Assembly: GCA_022559845.1 (NCBI GenBank)
Contig: CM040120.1
Coordinates: 165,522,334-165,586,333 of the forward strand
DNA from: Amorphophallus konjac
Taxonomy: Eukaryota; Streptophyta; Magnoliopsida; Alismatales; Araceae
Direction: 5' to 3'
Length of the DNA: 64,000 nucleotides
Within the stretch, counting starts at the first letter, position 1, and the number at the start of each line of letters is the position of its first letter. Shown here one piece after another: positions 21,464 to 32,297 of this stretch. The position numbers and the translations under genes are program-made. Below the pieces are notes generated by a model. The model was not told the origin of the DNA, did not search any database, and saw only the letters and a program-made list of their open reading frames with translations.

Positions 21464-23936
21464 TCAAGTTCCGCCCTCTCTCTCTGCATTACTCGTCCCA
21501 CTACTCTCCGGGCAAAACGCTCTCAAAGGTGCTACCCAACTACGAAAAGCGGTACTCCTACCGCTCTGTACTCCCCTTCCTATTCCCACATCCCGGCGTT
21601 GATCCACGGAAGCAGCAGAGAAGCTACCAACACGAAAGCCACGCTCTCGTGCTCTTCGGTAGCGCTCCTCACCATCTCTCAGCCACTGTTCAGCAAGACC
21701 AAGGCTGATTCGGAGTTCGAATAGTTGGGCCTCCATGGCCCTTCGTTCCTCCCTTTCAGTCAATCTGTTGGCTCTTTCTCTCTCTGCGTCTCTTTCTTTC
21801 TCTGCACGTTCTCTCTCGCGGTCTTCCCTCTCCAACTGGAGAGTGATCCTCAGTTCCACGGCATCCCTAGAGGAGTCGTCATCAGGATGACGCCGCAGTT
21901 CCCTCTCCAGTTCTGCTATCCTAGCCTCCTTCTGCGCAGCTTGGGCAAGCGCTTCTTCCGTCTCCTTTTCCTGCCGAGTGTACCATCTCAGATACGCGAT
22001 AAGGCGTAAACAAAGAGAACTCAACACTGAAACTTTTACCTGTATACAGAGCATCCCTTCTGCCTCCGCAGCACGCTGCGTGGCATGAGCAAGTTGCTCA
22101 TGAAGCAAGTCAAGTTCTGAGGTGGGAATCCACAAGCTGGAAGAGGCACCACCTACTCCCATCGCTGGGGAAGCCGCGCCAATCTGGGCATGCTACGACC
22201 GCGTGAATTAGCAGCCAACATCTGGAATCTGGGGTTTTAATTAGGAACGCACTGTACACCTACCAAGGCGCTCGTAGCTCCGCGGGCATCGCCCAACCGT
22301 TGCTCCATCTCTGCCAAGCGAGTTCGTAAAGTCGCTATCATCATATCACGGATATCCTGCAGCCATACGAGTCAGCATTTCCACCAGAAAACCAAAAAGG
22401 GAGAAAGAAGAAAAGAGAAAAAGGGGAAACCTACCTCCACAAGTCCCCGGGGTTGGAGCCGCTCTGCGTACTTTGTCTTGTATAGACGCAAGTAGTCCTC
22501 GCTATCCCGCGCATGTGATTCTACAATCGTGCCACCCCGTTGCCAGTCTTCATACTGTTCAGGGAACCGCACGCGCCAGTCAATGCAGGTCGCCGGTCCT
22601 CGCGTCTTTCTCCCGACACGAGGTGGCGCAGCCGTATCCACCCATTCCTGAGCCAGTCCTAAAGTCCTCATAACCAATCGTAGCCGAAGCGGCTCGATTT
22701 CATTCAGGCAGTGCATCCACAGTTCCCGTCCGAACCGGGCACGACTTGCTAGAACCCACGGCTGGTCGGCATCGACCATGTCTGAGTAGGGTCTCCAGTT
22801 TACCATCGCTGCAGGGAACTCCTGTAGCTCCCACCTTAGCACCATCAGTTGGTAGGTTAGGGGTGCCGCACTCATGATGGGTTCCCACCGCCTGGCTAGC
22901 GGCACCATCGCGGGTCGCCAATGCCGAGCTCTCCCCATGGGGAGGTAATAATAGCTCCACAGCTGCTCGGTGCAGGTCATCAGTACTTTGCAAAAATAAC
23001 AAAAAAAAATATAAAACAAGCAAAACCACAAATACCTGGATGAATGGTGTGAAACCACTCACAGTCATCTCACGATCCGCTTCTTGGAACAGGCCTGCAA
23101 ACAAGTGTGCCAGCATGGCGGCTCCCCAGGCATAGTACCCTACTCTTTCAAGGTCTGATAGCAGCTCCAGGAAGCGACATTGGATACCGTCCCCTTTCGA
23201 GCTCAGTACCAATCTCCCCAAAAGGAAGAGGAGAAATCTCCTCAAATCTATGTTGCATCTTTCCCAGTTGCCGAAATCGGTGCAGTACACGGCACGGCAT
23301 CCTATTTCCATCCTTTCCATGAACTCTTCGGAGGATTCATCGTCCCGCCGACGAGTGTCATTGAGCCCTAATGCATCCATGAGGGATGCCCTAGCTACCG
23401 ACCTGTTTTTCCGACCATCTAGGTCCAAACCCAGTAACTTCTGGGCACCTTCTCGGTAATCCGCATAAGTGACCCCGGTCACTGCCTCGCCCTACACCTT
23501 CAGGCTTGTGATCCGGACCACATCCTCCAAGCTGGGCACCATGTGCCCCCAGGGCATCAGGAATGCCCGACTCACTGGGTCCCATCTCTCACACAAGGCT
23601 TGGATCAGGACCAGGTCGAGCTGGATCGGCTCGATCCGAAGAAAGGTGCCAAAACCCATCACGTCTAACCTGGCCTTCTGAAAATCTGGGAGACCTCGGT
23701 ATGCTGCCACTACCAACTCCCATGAGATCTGTGATTTCATCACACTCTACGCATGCAGGTTTGGTCAGAAAGAAAGGAAGAAAAAAAGAAGAATAAAAAA
23801 AAAGGGGCAGGAAAACTTGGCTTACGAGTTGTGATTGGGCCCTTTCGCTGAAGTGCCCTTCGAGGTCCGAAAGCCTCCTGGAACTACTACCACTGGATCT
23901 GCTTCTCTTCGAGGAGTGGGAAGATTCGCCCTCCAT
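21464..23936 (-). pseudogene. P1: antisense six-exon plant mobile domain + coiled-coil gene, one nonsense codon
   Basis: Inferred exons on the minus strand: 23826-23936, 23036-23746, 22435-22962, 22264-22356, 22040-22192, 21464-21970. All are multiples of three with GT-AG borders, so every intron is phase 0; total about 700 codons. Exon 1 encodes MEGESS and RRLSDLEGH. Exons 2-3 encode the plant mobile domain: ISWELVVAAYRGLPDFQ, FLMPWGHMVPSLEDVVRIT, GDGIQCRFLELL, WSYYYLPMGRARH, WMHCLNEIEPLRLR. Exons 4-6 are a charged coiled coil (EREDRERERAEKERDAERE). A TAG at 23492-23494 (codon 122) interrupts exon 2; otherwise open. PMD proteins such as Arabidopsis MAIN/MAIL1 act in the nucleus in silencing and genome stability; the role here is unknown. 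Confidence 0.82.
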
Positions 23937-24030
23937 CCAACTCTCGGAATTTTGAACTCCTCCTCTCCAGTGAGAACTTGTGCTCCTCGAGTTAGCTCTT
24001 GATATACCTGGGAGGATAAAAGGGACACGA

Positions 24031-24038
24031 ATTTATAG
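24031..24038 (-). promoter_or_regulatory. TATA-like box of P1
   Basis: CTATAAAT on the minus strand, about 95 bp upstream of the P1 ATG, a normal plant distance. P2 and P3 have TATA-like boxes at similar distances. Confidence 0.5.
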
Positions 24039-24771
24039 AAATGGAAGGAGTGCAGGCCAAGATTGCCTCCATCACCTGTTAATGATAGCCCTCACGATGA
24101 GGCACCTGCCATGCGATCCCGTGTATCACTTCACCGCTCGCACAGGGTGATTGATTGGACGAAGAATATGACGACTAGCACCCTATGTTGTCTAGGGATA
24201 CCCCATCATGTTTTGGAGGACGCCCGTAAAATTTGACACAACATCCGGGAAAAGAGACTAGGGCCGTCATTATTGACTTCGACGGCAGATTCCTGTGGAA
24301 AATGGTCACAACAAGACGCGATTCTCCGCTCGGGGCGGAGTCTCGGCAGACCCATCACATGGGAACAGTGCAAAGGAGGAGAAGTGTAGGGAAGAAGGAA
24401 CGCACAAGAGAACAAACAAGCAGTAGAAAATCAAATCACTCCCTTCATAATTCTACATGAGCTGTCAAAAACATCATAAACATAAGGAGGAGGCGAGTCC
24501 ACCAGCTCGCCGATCCTCACCATCACTCATCTCTCTGGGTGCTCCCCTCCTCTCCCCTGAGGTGCGGGTCCCTCAGAAGCCTCTGGGATCCTCATGCAGC
24601 AGCACCTGCCTCGCCTCTTGGCGCCTGCTCCGCAGCAGTGACTCGCTGCTCCTCCCCTGGCGTGGCGAAGAAGCCACTAGCGGCAAAGCGACCGGACTAG
24701 CGGAGTTGCTCCCCGAACTCTCGCGCTCTCTCGTAGCGCGTCTCCATCCCTCCTAGCCTCTGCACGACGAC
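24039..24771. other. spacer between P1 promoter and P1b
   Basis: No convincing ORF. The first part is unique sequence that could hold upstream promoter elements of P1. The part from about 24480 is GC-rich and, on the minus strand, continues weakly in the style of the P1b coiled-coil 3' end (alanine/arginine/glutamate-rich), so it is probably its decayed tail. Confidence 0.4.
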
Positions 24772-25809
24772 CTAAAGGCCCAGCTGGAGCTCCCTCACTT
24801 GGGCCTCCAAGGCCCTCCTCTCGGTCTGATCCCGCTGTCGCTCGGACCTTCTCTCGGCTTTCTCTCTCTCTGCTTCTCTCCTCATCATCTGCAGAAGAAC
24901 CCTTAACTCCAGGATGTCTGGAGAAGGCCTCTCCTCACCACGATGCCGCAGCTCCGCTACAGTCGCCACCCAGGCATCACGCTCCTCTTCCGCCCGGGTC
25001 GCGCGGGCCACCGCACCGGCAAGTTGTTCCCGAAGGGAGGCAATCTCGAGAAAAGGGGCCGAGGAACTGGAAGATGCGCCACCAATCATCCCCGCCGTCG
25101 CTGTCTGCTGGGCACGCTGGAACAAAATAAACAACGACCATCAGTGAAACTCCAAAATCTGAAGATAAAAGTGCGGCACGTAACTTACCAGGAGCGACAG
25201 CTCATGTTGAGCGACGGCCAGCTGCCGCCTAGCCTCTGACAGTTGGGCGCGCGAGCCGCCGATGCTACGCGTGTCCCCAGCTTGGGGAATCCCCGCATAA
25301 CTCTCTCTCTGCCGCCGCAGGAAGTCGGCGCCGTCCTGCACCAATACACTCCCTTGCTATCCAGGGAGACGTACGTGCCAGTCCTCGAGTCTCGCCTTGC
25401 CGTGACTCTCCCTCCTGACGCGGCTCGGCTCATCCGCACTCGCCCACTCATCGGCCAGACCCAGGTCCTCGCCATGTCCTGCACCAAGGAAGGAGGACCT
25501 CGCATCATAACAAAGAACGCGTCCCCTGTCTAGGACGCATCCATCACTTGAGTGCAACACTCGCCGAACCCTTTCCCCCTCGCACGCCTTGCTTCAAAAC
25601 TCAAAATGGATCAAAGAGGAAGAGATTGGAGGACCTACCAGACCGTGTTCACCTCCCTCCGTGACATCGGGCCCCTCGGGTCCCTCGGGGGCCCGAAGCG
25701 GCCCTTCATCCTCCATGGACGCCGTTCCGTGTTCTTGCGTGTCCCTTCTCGGGCGAGGAGTTCCTCGTCCCTCTCCACCTTCATCATGGTCGGGCCCACC
25801 GAACTCCAT
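24772..25809 (-). pseudogene. P1b: internally deleted PMD gene copy
   Basis: Exon 1 is recognisable at 25639-25809 (ATG 25809, MEFGGPDHDEGGEG, then a GTAGGT donor), matching the MEQGGPSQGGE start of P2. All of exon 2 and most of the PMD are missing. Sequence resumes at about 25500 with a decayed match to the GLAQEWVDVDEP segment of P2 exon 4 (GLADEWASADEP). It then runs into the SRAQLSEARRQL segment of P2 exon 5 without the intron, then after an intron into the coiled coil (25134-24772, RAEEERDAWVATVAELRHR), again without the intron seen in P2. Stops and frame changes are present. No function expected. Confidence 0.65.
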
Positions 25810-26350
25810 CGATCAAAAGAGGAGGAAGATGAAAAAGGGGGCAAGCGAGTTTCGGCGGAAGGCGGGCTCGTTTGCGGGTAAGGCACGGGAGAAGAAATGC
25901 CACCTGACGCTTTAAATTTGAATTCAAGGATTAAGATGCGTCCTCGCGCCTGGACGCGCCCAAAAACGGAGAAAGGAACATAATCCCCCCGTGCAAAGTA
26001 GTTCCCTTCTGTCCAGGGCAAAAGTCTGGTGAAGCGTAAACAACGTGGTGCAAAAGAAAGTGCGTGAAAGAAAAGGGCATGCCACACGAAATCCATTTCA
26101 TATAATAGTCAAAGTACATCATACAGTGAGAAGGGTGACGTGTACAAGCAACTCTCTAACTCTCGCTGCCACCCTCCTGATCATCTCTCTCCTCCCTTCT
26201 CTACCGGGGATCCCTATGGGGCCTCTGCGAACCCTGAGAAGCCGTGCTCGCCTCGCCCTGCGGTGGCACTCCAGCCTCGAAGGCGCGACGACGCTCCTCG
26301 GCCGAAGAAACCAGATAGCTACCCATGGAAAAAGAACCAGACTGACGAAG
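25810..26350. other. spacer between P1b and P2 with a degenerate palindrome
   Basis: No supported gene. A diverged member of the palindrome family (gcgtcctcgcgcctggacgc, about 25938-25957) lies 130 bp upstream of the P1b ATG. The weak TTTAAAG on the minus strand at about 25912-25918 is the only TATA candidate for P1b. The rest, up to the P2 stop, is featureless. Confidence 0.45.
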
Positions 26351-29188
26351 TCACGCCCCGCGTTCCTTCGCCCTCTGGTACCGCTCCTCGCTCTCCCGAA
26401 GCCTCCCCTCCGCCGTGCCGAGACTCAATCGGAGCTCCAGCAGCTGGGCCTCCAGAGCCCTCCTCTCGGTCTGATCCCGATGTCGCTCCTCCCTCTCTCT
26501 CTCCCTTTCCTCTCTCTCTCTCACCGCCTCCCTCCTCGACAGCTCGAGGGCGATCCGCAGATCCAGCACGTCACGAGGGAGCTCCTCAGCCTCCCGTCGA
26601 CGCTCCTCCTCCAGCTCCACAATCCGGGCGTCACGCTCCGCCACCCGAGCGTCGCGCTCCTGCTCGGCACGAACAGCACACGCCAGGGCCTCTCGGATCT
26701 CGGCCATCTGTCAAAGCACGCATGCACCGTAAGAGAACAGTGATAGAAGGAGAGCAGCCAGAAGGAGAGTCGAGGTCAGGCAGACACTCACTCGAGCCTC
26801 GCGGTCACATTCGGCCTCCTCAGCCCGGCCACCGCGTAGGCCAGCTGCTCCTGAAGAGCAGAAATCTCCGGAGGAGGGCCCCGCGAACTGGAACCCGCTC
26901 CACCAGCCATCCCGGCTGCCGCTGTCTGGTGGGCCCGCTGAAACACGGGGCAAACGTCGGTCAAAGGCTAAGCATCAAAAATCCAGGTCACAAAAAAATG
27001 CATTGCATAGACTCACCAGGATCTCCAACTCCTGTCGGATGGCCACCAACTGCCGCCTGGTGTCCGCCAACTGGGCCCGCAGGTCGGCGATCATGTTGTC
27101 ACGAGCATCCTGCATTGCACATAAGTTAGTGCCACATGCATATACATATAGAAGGGTGAAGCATTTTCATTTCACTTACCCCTGCCATACCACCAAGGAA
27201 GAGGCGGTCCCCGTACGTAGCCCGGTACCGTCTCAGGTAATCAGTACTGTCCTGTACATGGGACACCACTGGGGCCCCGCCCTGCTGCCAGTCCTGGTAC
27301 TGTGTTGGGAAGCGCATACGCCAGTCCACAATCTTCGCCTTCCCCTTGGTCTTCCACCCGATGCGGGCCGGCTCATCTACATCAACCCACTCCTGGGCTA
27401 GCCCCAACGTCCTCATAACCAGCCTCAGCCGAAGCGGCTCGATCTCGTTCAGGCAATGGACCCACACGTCCCGCCTGAAACGAGGAAGACCCGCTACAAA
27501 CCAAGGCTGGCTAGCGTCGCCCATGCCCAGGTACGGTCTCCACACCACCTACATCATCATACATGCATCATATTAGTTGTCATTCAGTCACATGCATAAA
27601 CACAAAAAAATCATACGCATCATACCATGGCCTCGGGATACTCGCTCAGCTCCCGACGAAGTGACGCCAGCTGGTAACTGTGTGGTGCCGCTACCACGAC
27701 CGGCCTCCATTGTCGCGCTAGAGGAACGGCTCTCCTGTTCCCCTGCCTGGCCCTCCCCATCGGGAAGTAGTAATAACTCCACACCTGCATCCATCATACA
27801 TCATTAGCACGAGTAATTGCATATTTAACTACGGTAAAATGCATAAATAAATTGTGTACTTGGAGAAAAGGTGCGAAGCCACTGACTGTCGTCCCCCTCT
27901 CTGAAGTCTGGGAGAGACCAGCAATCAAATGGGCAAGCAGAGCCGCTCCCCACGCGTAGTGCCCCACTCTATCTAGGTCCGCCATGATCCCGAGGAAGCG
28001 GCAGTGGATGCCATCCCCCTTCGTCCCCAGCAGAAGGCGGCCCAAGAAGAAGAAAAGAAACCTCCGGAGGTCTAGGTCCACCAGCTCCCGCTCGCTCGGG
28101 TCCTGGGTGAAAGCTGCACGGGCATCTCCCTCCAGTCGTGCCAGAAACTCCGCTCCAGTCTCGCTAACCCGCTGGCGCGGGTCGACGAATCCGAGCGCCT
28201 CCATAATCTCCACTCGGCCAACTACCCTGCTGTCTCTATCAGTCACACTCGTCTCTAACCACAGCAGGTCCAGGGCACTCTCTCGGTAGTCGGGGTAGGT
28301 GACCCCGCTCACCGCCTCTCCGTCAACTCGTAGCCCGGTGATCCGAGCCACGTCCTCTAGTGTCGGCACCATGTGTCCCCAGGGCATCAGAAACGCCCGA
28401 CTCGACGCATGCCACCGCTCCCTCAATGCCTGGATAAGAGGAAGGTCGAGTCGGAAGGGCTCGATCCTAAGGAAAGCTCCGAAGCCCATGGCATCCACAC
28501 GCGCCCTCTGAAAGTCTGGCAGCCCACGGTATGCCGCCACCACTAGGGACCAGCTGATCCGGCCCTTCATCACGCCCTGCACACCACAAAACCAACAAAG
28601 AACACATCAGCATCATGAATAGTAATAGACAATAACACTGTATATACTACTTATTTATTATTTTTAAAAAATATTTATGTTTTTTTGGAGGCGTCCAACA
28701 CCCTGGATGCCTCCTTTACATTTTCTTTATTTTATTTTAAAAAAACCCAAAACCAAAACAAAATAAATAACATATATATATATATATTATCATGGGGCAT
28801 CCCAAGCCCTGGACGCCTCCATATTTTTAATTCTATTTTTATTATTTACGTAAATAAATATATAAATAAAGGAAAAGAAAATGCGGAGGCGTCCAGGCCC
28901 CTGGACGCCTCCTTCCCTCACCCCCGGCGTTCTCCACACAGCCTCTCGTCCGCCCTTTTAGCCCAGTGAACCGATAGAATGGAAGTCTAAAGAGCTTACC
29001 GGGTCGTGATCGTCATCTCCCACGTCGCCAGCACCCGCAGCAGCCTCCACGGCCAAAGGAGGAGCCTCCTCCTCCACGGCAATCTCCTCCGCCGCAGCAG
29101 CCTCCCCGGCATCATCCCTCAGCCTCCTCGGACGACGAGCCCGTCGTTTCTGCTTCTCTCCACCCTGACTCGGGCCTCCCTGCTCCAT
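26351..29188 (-). pseudogene. P2: antisense seven-exon plant mobile domain + coiled-coil gene, one frameshift
   Basis: Inferred exons: 29000-29188, 27860-28576, 27626-27784, 27180-27548, 27017-27109, 26792-26937, 26351-26707, with GT-AG borders. All but one are multiples of three and introns are phase 0. Exon 1 encodes MEQGGPSQGGEKQKRR and an acidic/alanine-rich tail. The PMD follows (LVVAAYRGLPDFQRARVDAM, FLMPWGHMVPTLEDVARIT, WSYYYFPMGRARQ, WVHCLNEIEPLRLRLVM), then a coiled coil (EREEREREREERHRDQ). It aligns exon for exon with P1, but a 77-bp intron (27549-27625) splits what is one exon in P1. Exon 6 is 146 bp, one short of phase 0, so a single lost base near 26830-26850 breaks the frame. 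Intron 1 holds three palindromes. Confidence 0.82.
28687..28912. repeat. three palindrome copies inside P2 intron 1
   Basis: Copies of the GGAGGCGTCCAGG / CCTGGACGCCTCC family at about 28687 (diverged), 28793 (diverged) and 28885 (perfect arms), separated by A/T-rich low-complexity sequence. Only the minus-strand transcript of P2 would splice them out. Confidence 0.85.
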
Positions 29189-29265
29189 TCGGACTAAGAA
29201 TGGGTCGTCTGGAGTAGCTGGACGGTCAGGATGAACAGTGTAAGTGAGTAGGGGGGAGCCCACCC

Positions 29266-29275
29266 CTATATATAG
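29266..29275 (-). promoter_or_regulatory. TATA box of P2
   Basis: CTATATATAG, self-complementary, about 78 bp upstream of the P2 ATG on the minus strand. Four perfect or near-perfect palindromes lie directly upstream (29290-29509), repeating the order seen in the LTR. Confidence 0.6.
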
Positions 29276-29289
29276 ATTTCCCTTTCCTT

Positions 29290-29509
29290 GGGGCGTCCAG
29301 GCGCCTGGACGCCCCCACACTTTTTATTTTTTTCAAAAATTCAAAAAAAGTAGGGGCGTCCAGGCGCCTGGACGCCCCCAAAAATAAAAAAAATAAAAAT
29401 TTCAAAAATCAAAATTAGGGGCGTCCAGGACCCTGGACGCCCCCAAAAAATAAAAAACCAAAAAATAAAAACAAAAAATTAGGGGCGTCCAGGACCCTGG
29501 ACGCCCCCA
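29290..29509. repeat. four-copy palindrome array upstream of P2
   Basis: Copies at about 29290, 29353, 29418 and 29482 with the arm GGGGCGTCCAGG. This is a subfamily differing from the LTR copies at the outer bases (GGGGC for GGAGGC). Spacing is close to 64 bp from centre to centre, more regular than in the LTR. Arms are perfect in all four. Confidence 0.9.
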
Positions 29510-29515
29510 TGATAA

Positions 29516-29697
29516 AAAATTTTCAAAAAAAATATATGTATATAAAAAAAATAAAAAAGCATCTTAGATAAGTGTATATATAATCAAACCAAAATAAAAA
29601 TACAAGAAAAATGAAAATCAAAAAAAAAATAATTAAGTGGACAGGGGTCCAAAACATCCAAATGCCAGATTTTATTCCATCAGAAAAGCAGAATGAG
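29516..29697. other. A/T-rich low-complexity spacer between P2 promoter and P3 stop
   Basis: Mostly runs of A with short tatat words; nothing else seen. It separates the upstream region of P2 from the 3' end of P3, so any P3 polyadenylation signal should lie here. Confidence 0.5.
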
Positions 29698-31110
29698 CTA
29701 CATCAGGGGCTTAGGCGCCTTAGGCCTTAACTTCCCCAGTTCGATTACATAAGCCCTCCACAGCTCACATTCTTCCCCCACGTGCGCTAAGGCCTTTCCC
29801 GCAACACTTGTCTTCCAGGAAGCTTTAATGGCTTTCGCTTCCTTCGCATCCGCTTCAGTGCCCAACTCTCTCTTCTTCAAAGGAACGATGCCAGTCGGTA
29901 GTGGGAACGAATGACGTGGAATGTCGATCTGGAGGCAGCACCGATGCGCGTTGTAAAGGACAAACTCGGTCGCACCAATCAGTTGGAGATCAACTTCACA
30001 AGAAGGCCTCATGAGGAGATCAAGCGAAAGCAAACATGCCGGTGCGCAAGTAAAGAAGCCTTGTGTCACGGTGCGGAAGTGAGACCGCCAGTCTTCACGT
30101 TTCTTCAGCCACAGAACGCGGTTCACTACAGTACCACCGAACCCTAACACGTCGGCTATGTGGTGAAGCGGGCTTTGTTGGAAAAGCTTCGAAGCCGTCG
30201 GCATTCCCTCGTGGTGGTCGAATTTGAAATGCAAATCAATCCAGCAATTCAAGACAAGTGCGCAACCAAATGGAGGCTTACCCATGCTCGAGGCAGTAAG
30301 ACCGCTGTGAAGATAGGCAAGGACGGCGGGTCCTACCCTCTTTCCACTCCAGATCCCACGAATGGCACTTAGTTGGTCTTCCTCCACCATGTTGTCGGTA
30401 TAAGGAAACAAGAGAGCACCCGCCAGACAAATGGTGAACCCTTTCATGATTCCCTCCAAATAGTCATCGTCTGGTAACCCTCTCAAGGCCTCCATGACCC
30501 ACTCCGCGAGCTTTTGCAAATCAATTCCCTTTTGAGTACGAACCTTTCGGGCTGCGTCGGGCGGCATGAAGCTTCCAAGGACGCTTTCGGAAGTCCCCCG
30601 TGTCAGCATCCGCATAGCCTTCACCTTCCCGTCACTCTTGAATTTCTTCAATCCGAGCAGAAGTTCCACCTCCTCGAGGAGGATGGTCACCTCGAAGGTC
30701 GGGAAGATAAAAGTGTGGGTCTGGGGATGCCAGATCTCCACTAGTGCGCCCATAGCCGCCCAGTCCATACGAATCTTCTCGTAGTATTTGGCGTGAATAA
30801 GGAGCCCCTGCAGATGCCACTTCGAGAGTATGGCCCTCATGCCGATGGAGATGTTGGAAGTTAGCTTTGAAAGCCATGGCAGTTTGGAAAACTTCCTCGG
30901 GCCCGGGAAGAGTGGATATGGCTGGAAGAGAAAAGAAAGAAGAAGAAAGGAAGGAAGTAATAAGAAGGCTCACGTGGAGAAATTTGAAAAGAATCAGCTT
31001 ACCATATGCGACATGATCGTCCCTCTCAAATGACCCTCGAGGTCGGAGAGTCGCCTGATCTCGCCGCTAGGCCTGCTCCCCTTCATAACGCGGGAAGACT
31101 CTCCTTCCAT
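29698..31110 (-). CDS. P3: antisense two-exon PMD/DUF7745-like gene, intact
   Basis: Exon 1 is 31003-31110 (36 codons, MEGESSRVMK then RRLSDLEGH, nearly the same start as P1). The intron is 30922-31002 with a GTAAGC donor and a pyrimidine-rich TTCCAG acceptor. Exon 2 is 29698-30921. The frame is open throughout, 443 residues. The core resembles the plant mobile domain superfamily, closest in style to DUF7745 proteins of plant retroelements: WHPQTHTFIFPTFEVTILLEEVELLLGL replaces the PWGHMVPTLEDV segment of P1/P2. There is no coiled coil. The lysine/alanine-rich tail (EAKAIKASWK) may bind nucleic acid, but that is a guess. The shared exon 1 implies common origin or exon sharing with P1. Confidence 0.82.
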
Positions 31111-31196
31111 CCTGAAATCTCTAGATTCTCCTCTCCTTCATCTCCTGAGCTTCCAAAACCCACCTTGGTGCATTTGAATGAACTAGCCTAAGGGGA

Positions 31197-31207
31197 GTTC
31201 TTATAGG
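31197..31207 (-). promoter_or_regulatory. TATA-like box of P3
   Basis: CCTATAAGAAC on the minus strand, about 90 bp upstream of the P3 ATG. Position matches those of P1 and P2. No palindromes lie upstream of this one. Confidence 0.5.
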
Positions 31208-32297
31208 AAGGGTAGGGCGCTACAGGACGGAACATGTCACATCAGCGGTCAATGTCAGAATTTTGGCTAGATCTCCTTTCCATTGTGGTGCGATTCTATT
31301 ATGATTCTGCTACTTTCTGATGTTGCTAACCTTTGCTAGTATGTGCAGGTTTTACTAACGGACGTCTTTGTCCTGTCCCCTGTCCCACCTTTCAATGGTT
31401 GGTCCCACCATGTCATGCATCATAATATATGATACCTACGCTACTAGAACATGTCAAGGACCTTGCGGCCCGAACAAATCTGGGATTTGAGTTCCCCTTC
31501 AACAAAAATAGTGATGATCCCGAAGAATTTGGGTTGTACGGATAGGCCGTTAATTTGTGGTAGCATGGGGACGACGGTTCCATTCAGTGAGTTGGTGCGC
31601 GGATAAACGGGCCCCAGCCCAGTGTCGGCTCACCGGATCGGTATCCTGACCCATTCTTAACAAGTTGACAATATTATCCTTGGCTATCTTCTATTTTAGT
31701 TTGTTTTAAATTTTTCTTTAAGCCCAGCATGCATTCATGTAGGACTTTGATTTATTGCGGAAGATCATTCAAGTGATTCGATTGCGAAAGCCGATGTGCT
31801 TCAATTCTTACAAATATGAGATATTCCACTCCGAATGAAATACTGAATTTCCTTGAAACGGCCCTACGCTGCTCTTCCAAAGGAGACGCTTGTTTGGACA
31901 GACCCTCAGATATTCCTTTACTTTTTACCTTGTTTGACCCACCTTGGCCGTAGCACTTCCACATCGGCTGGTAACCGCTCACCAAAGGTGAAACCTACAG
32001 GTTTATGACCCAGGTACTTCCACACCGAGAAGTTGGTCTCCTTTATTTTTCGTGCCTGAGTGCACATTTCACCCTCCTTTATTTGATCTCAGTCCAAGCA
32101 ACCGTCAAGACTTGAAAGACCTCCTTCAAGGTCGCCTCATTGAAACTTCAAGAAAAATTCCAAACAGTACGTCAAAAGCGCGTCTCATCACACCTTGGCA
32201 TCAACTTATCAGTCCGCTCCCACTTCATTTCACTCCACTTCGATACCATTCCATTACGTGTCACTCCCTTGCAAAGCAGACGCCAAGGCGGGGCAGC
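31208..32297. other. non-coding region between P3 and the 3' LTR of element F
   Basis: No supported ORF in about 1.1 kb. It should hold the upstream region of P3 (minus) and, at its right end, the PPT for plus-strand DNA synthesis. The only candidate is the weak purine tract aaggcggggcagc (32285-32297), directly against the LTR. Confidence 0.5.

Noticed and set aside
26140..27129. 329-codon plus-strand proline/arginine-rich frame opposite P2
   Set aside because: It is a shadow of the minus-strand coiled-coil exons and runs across inferred introns; P2 homology with P1 decides the strand.
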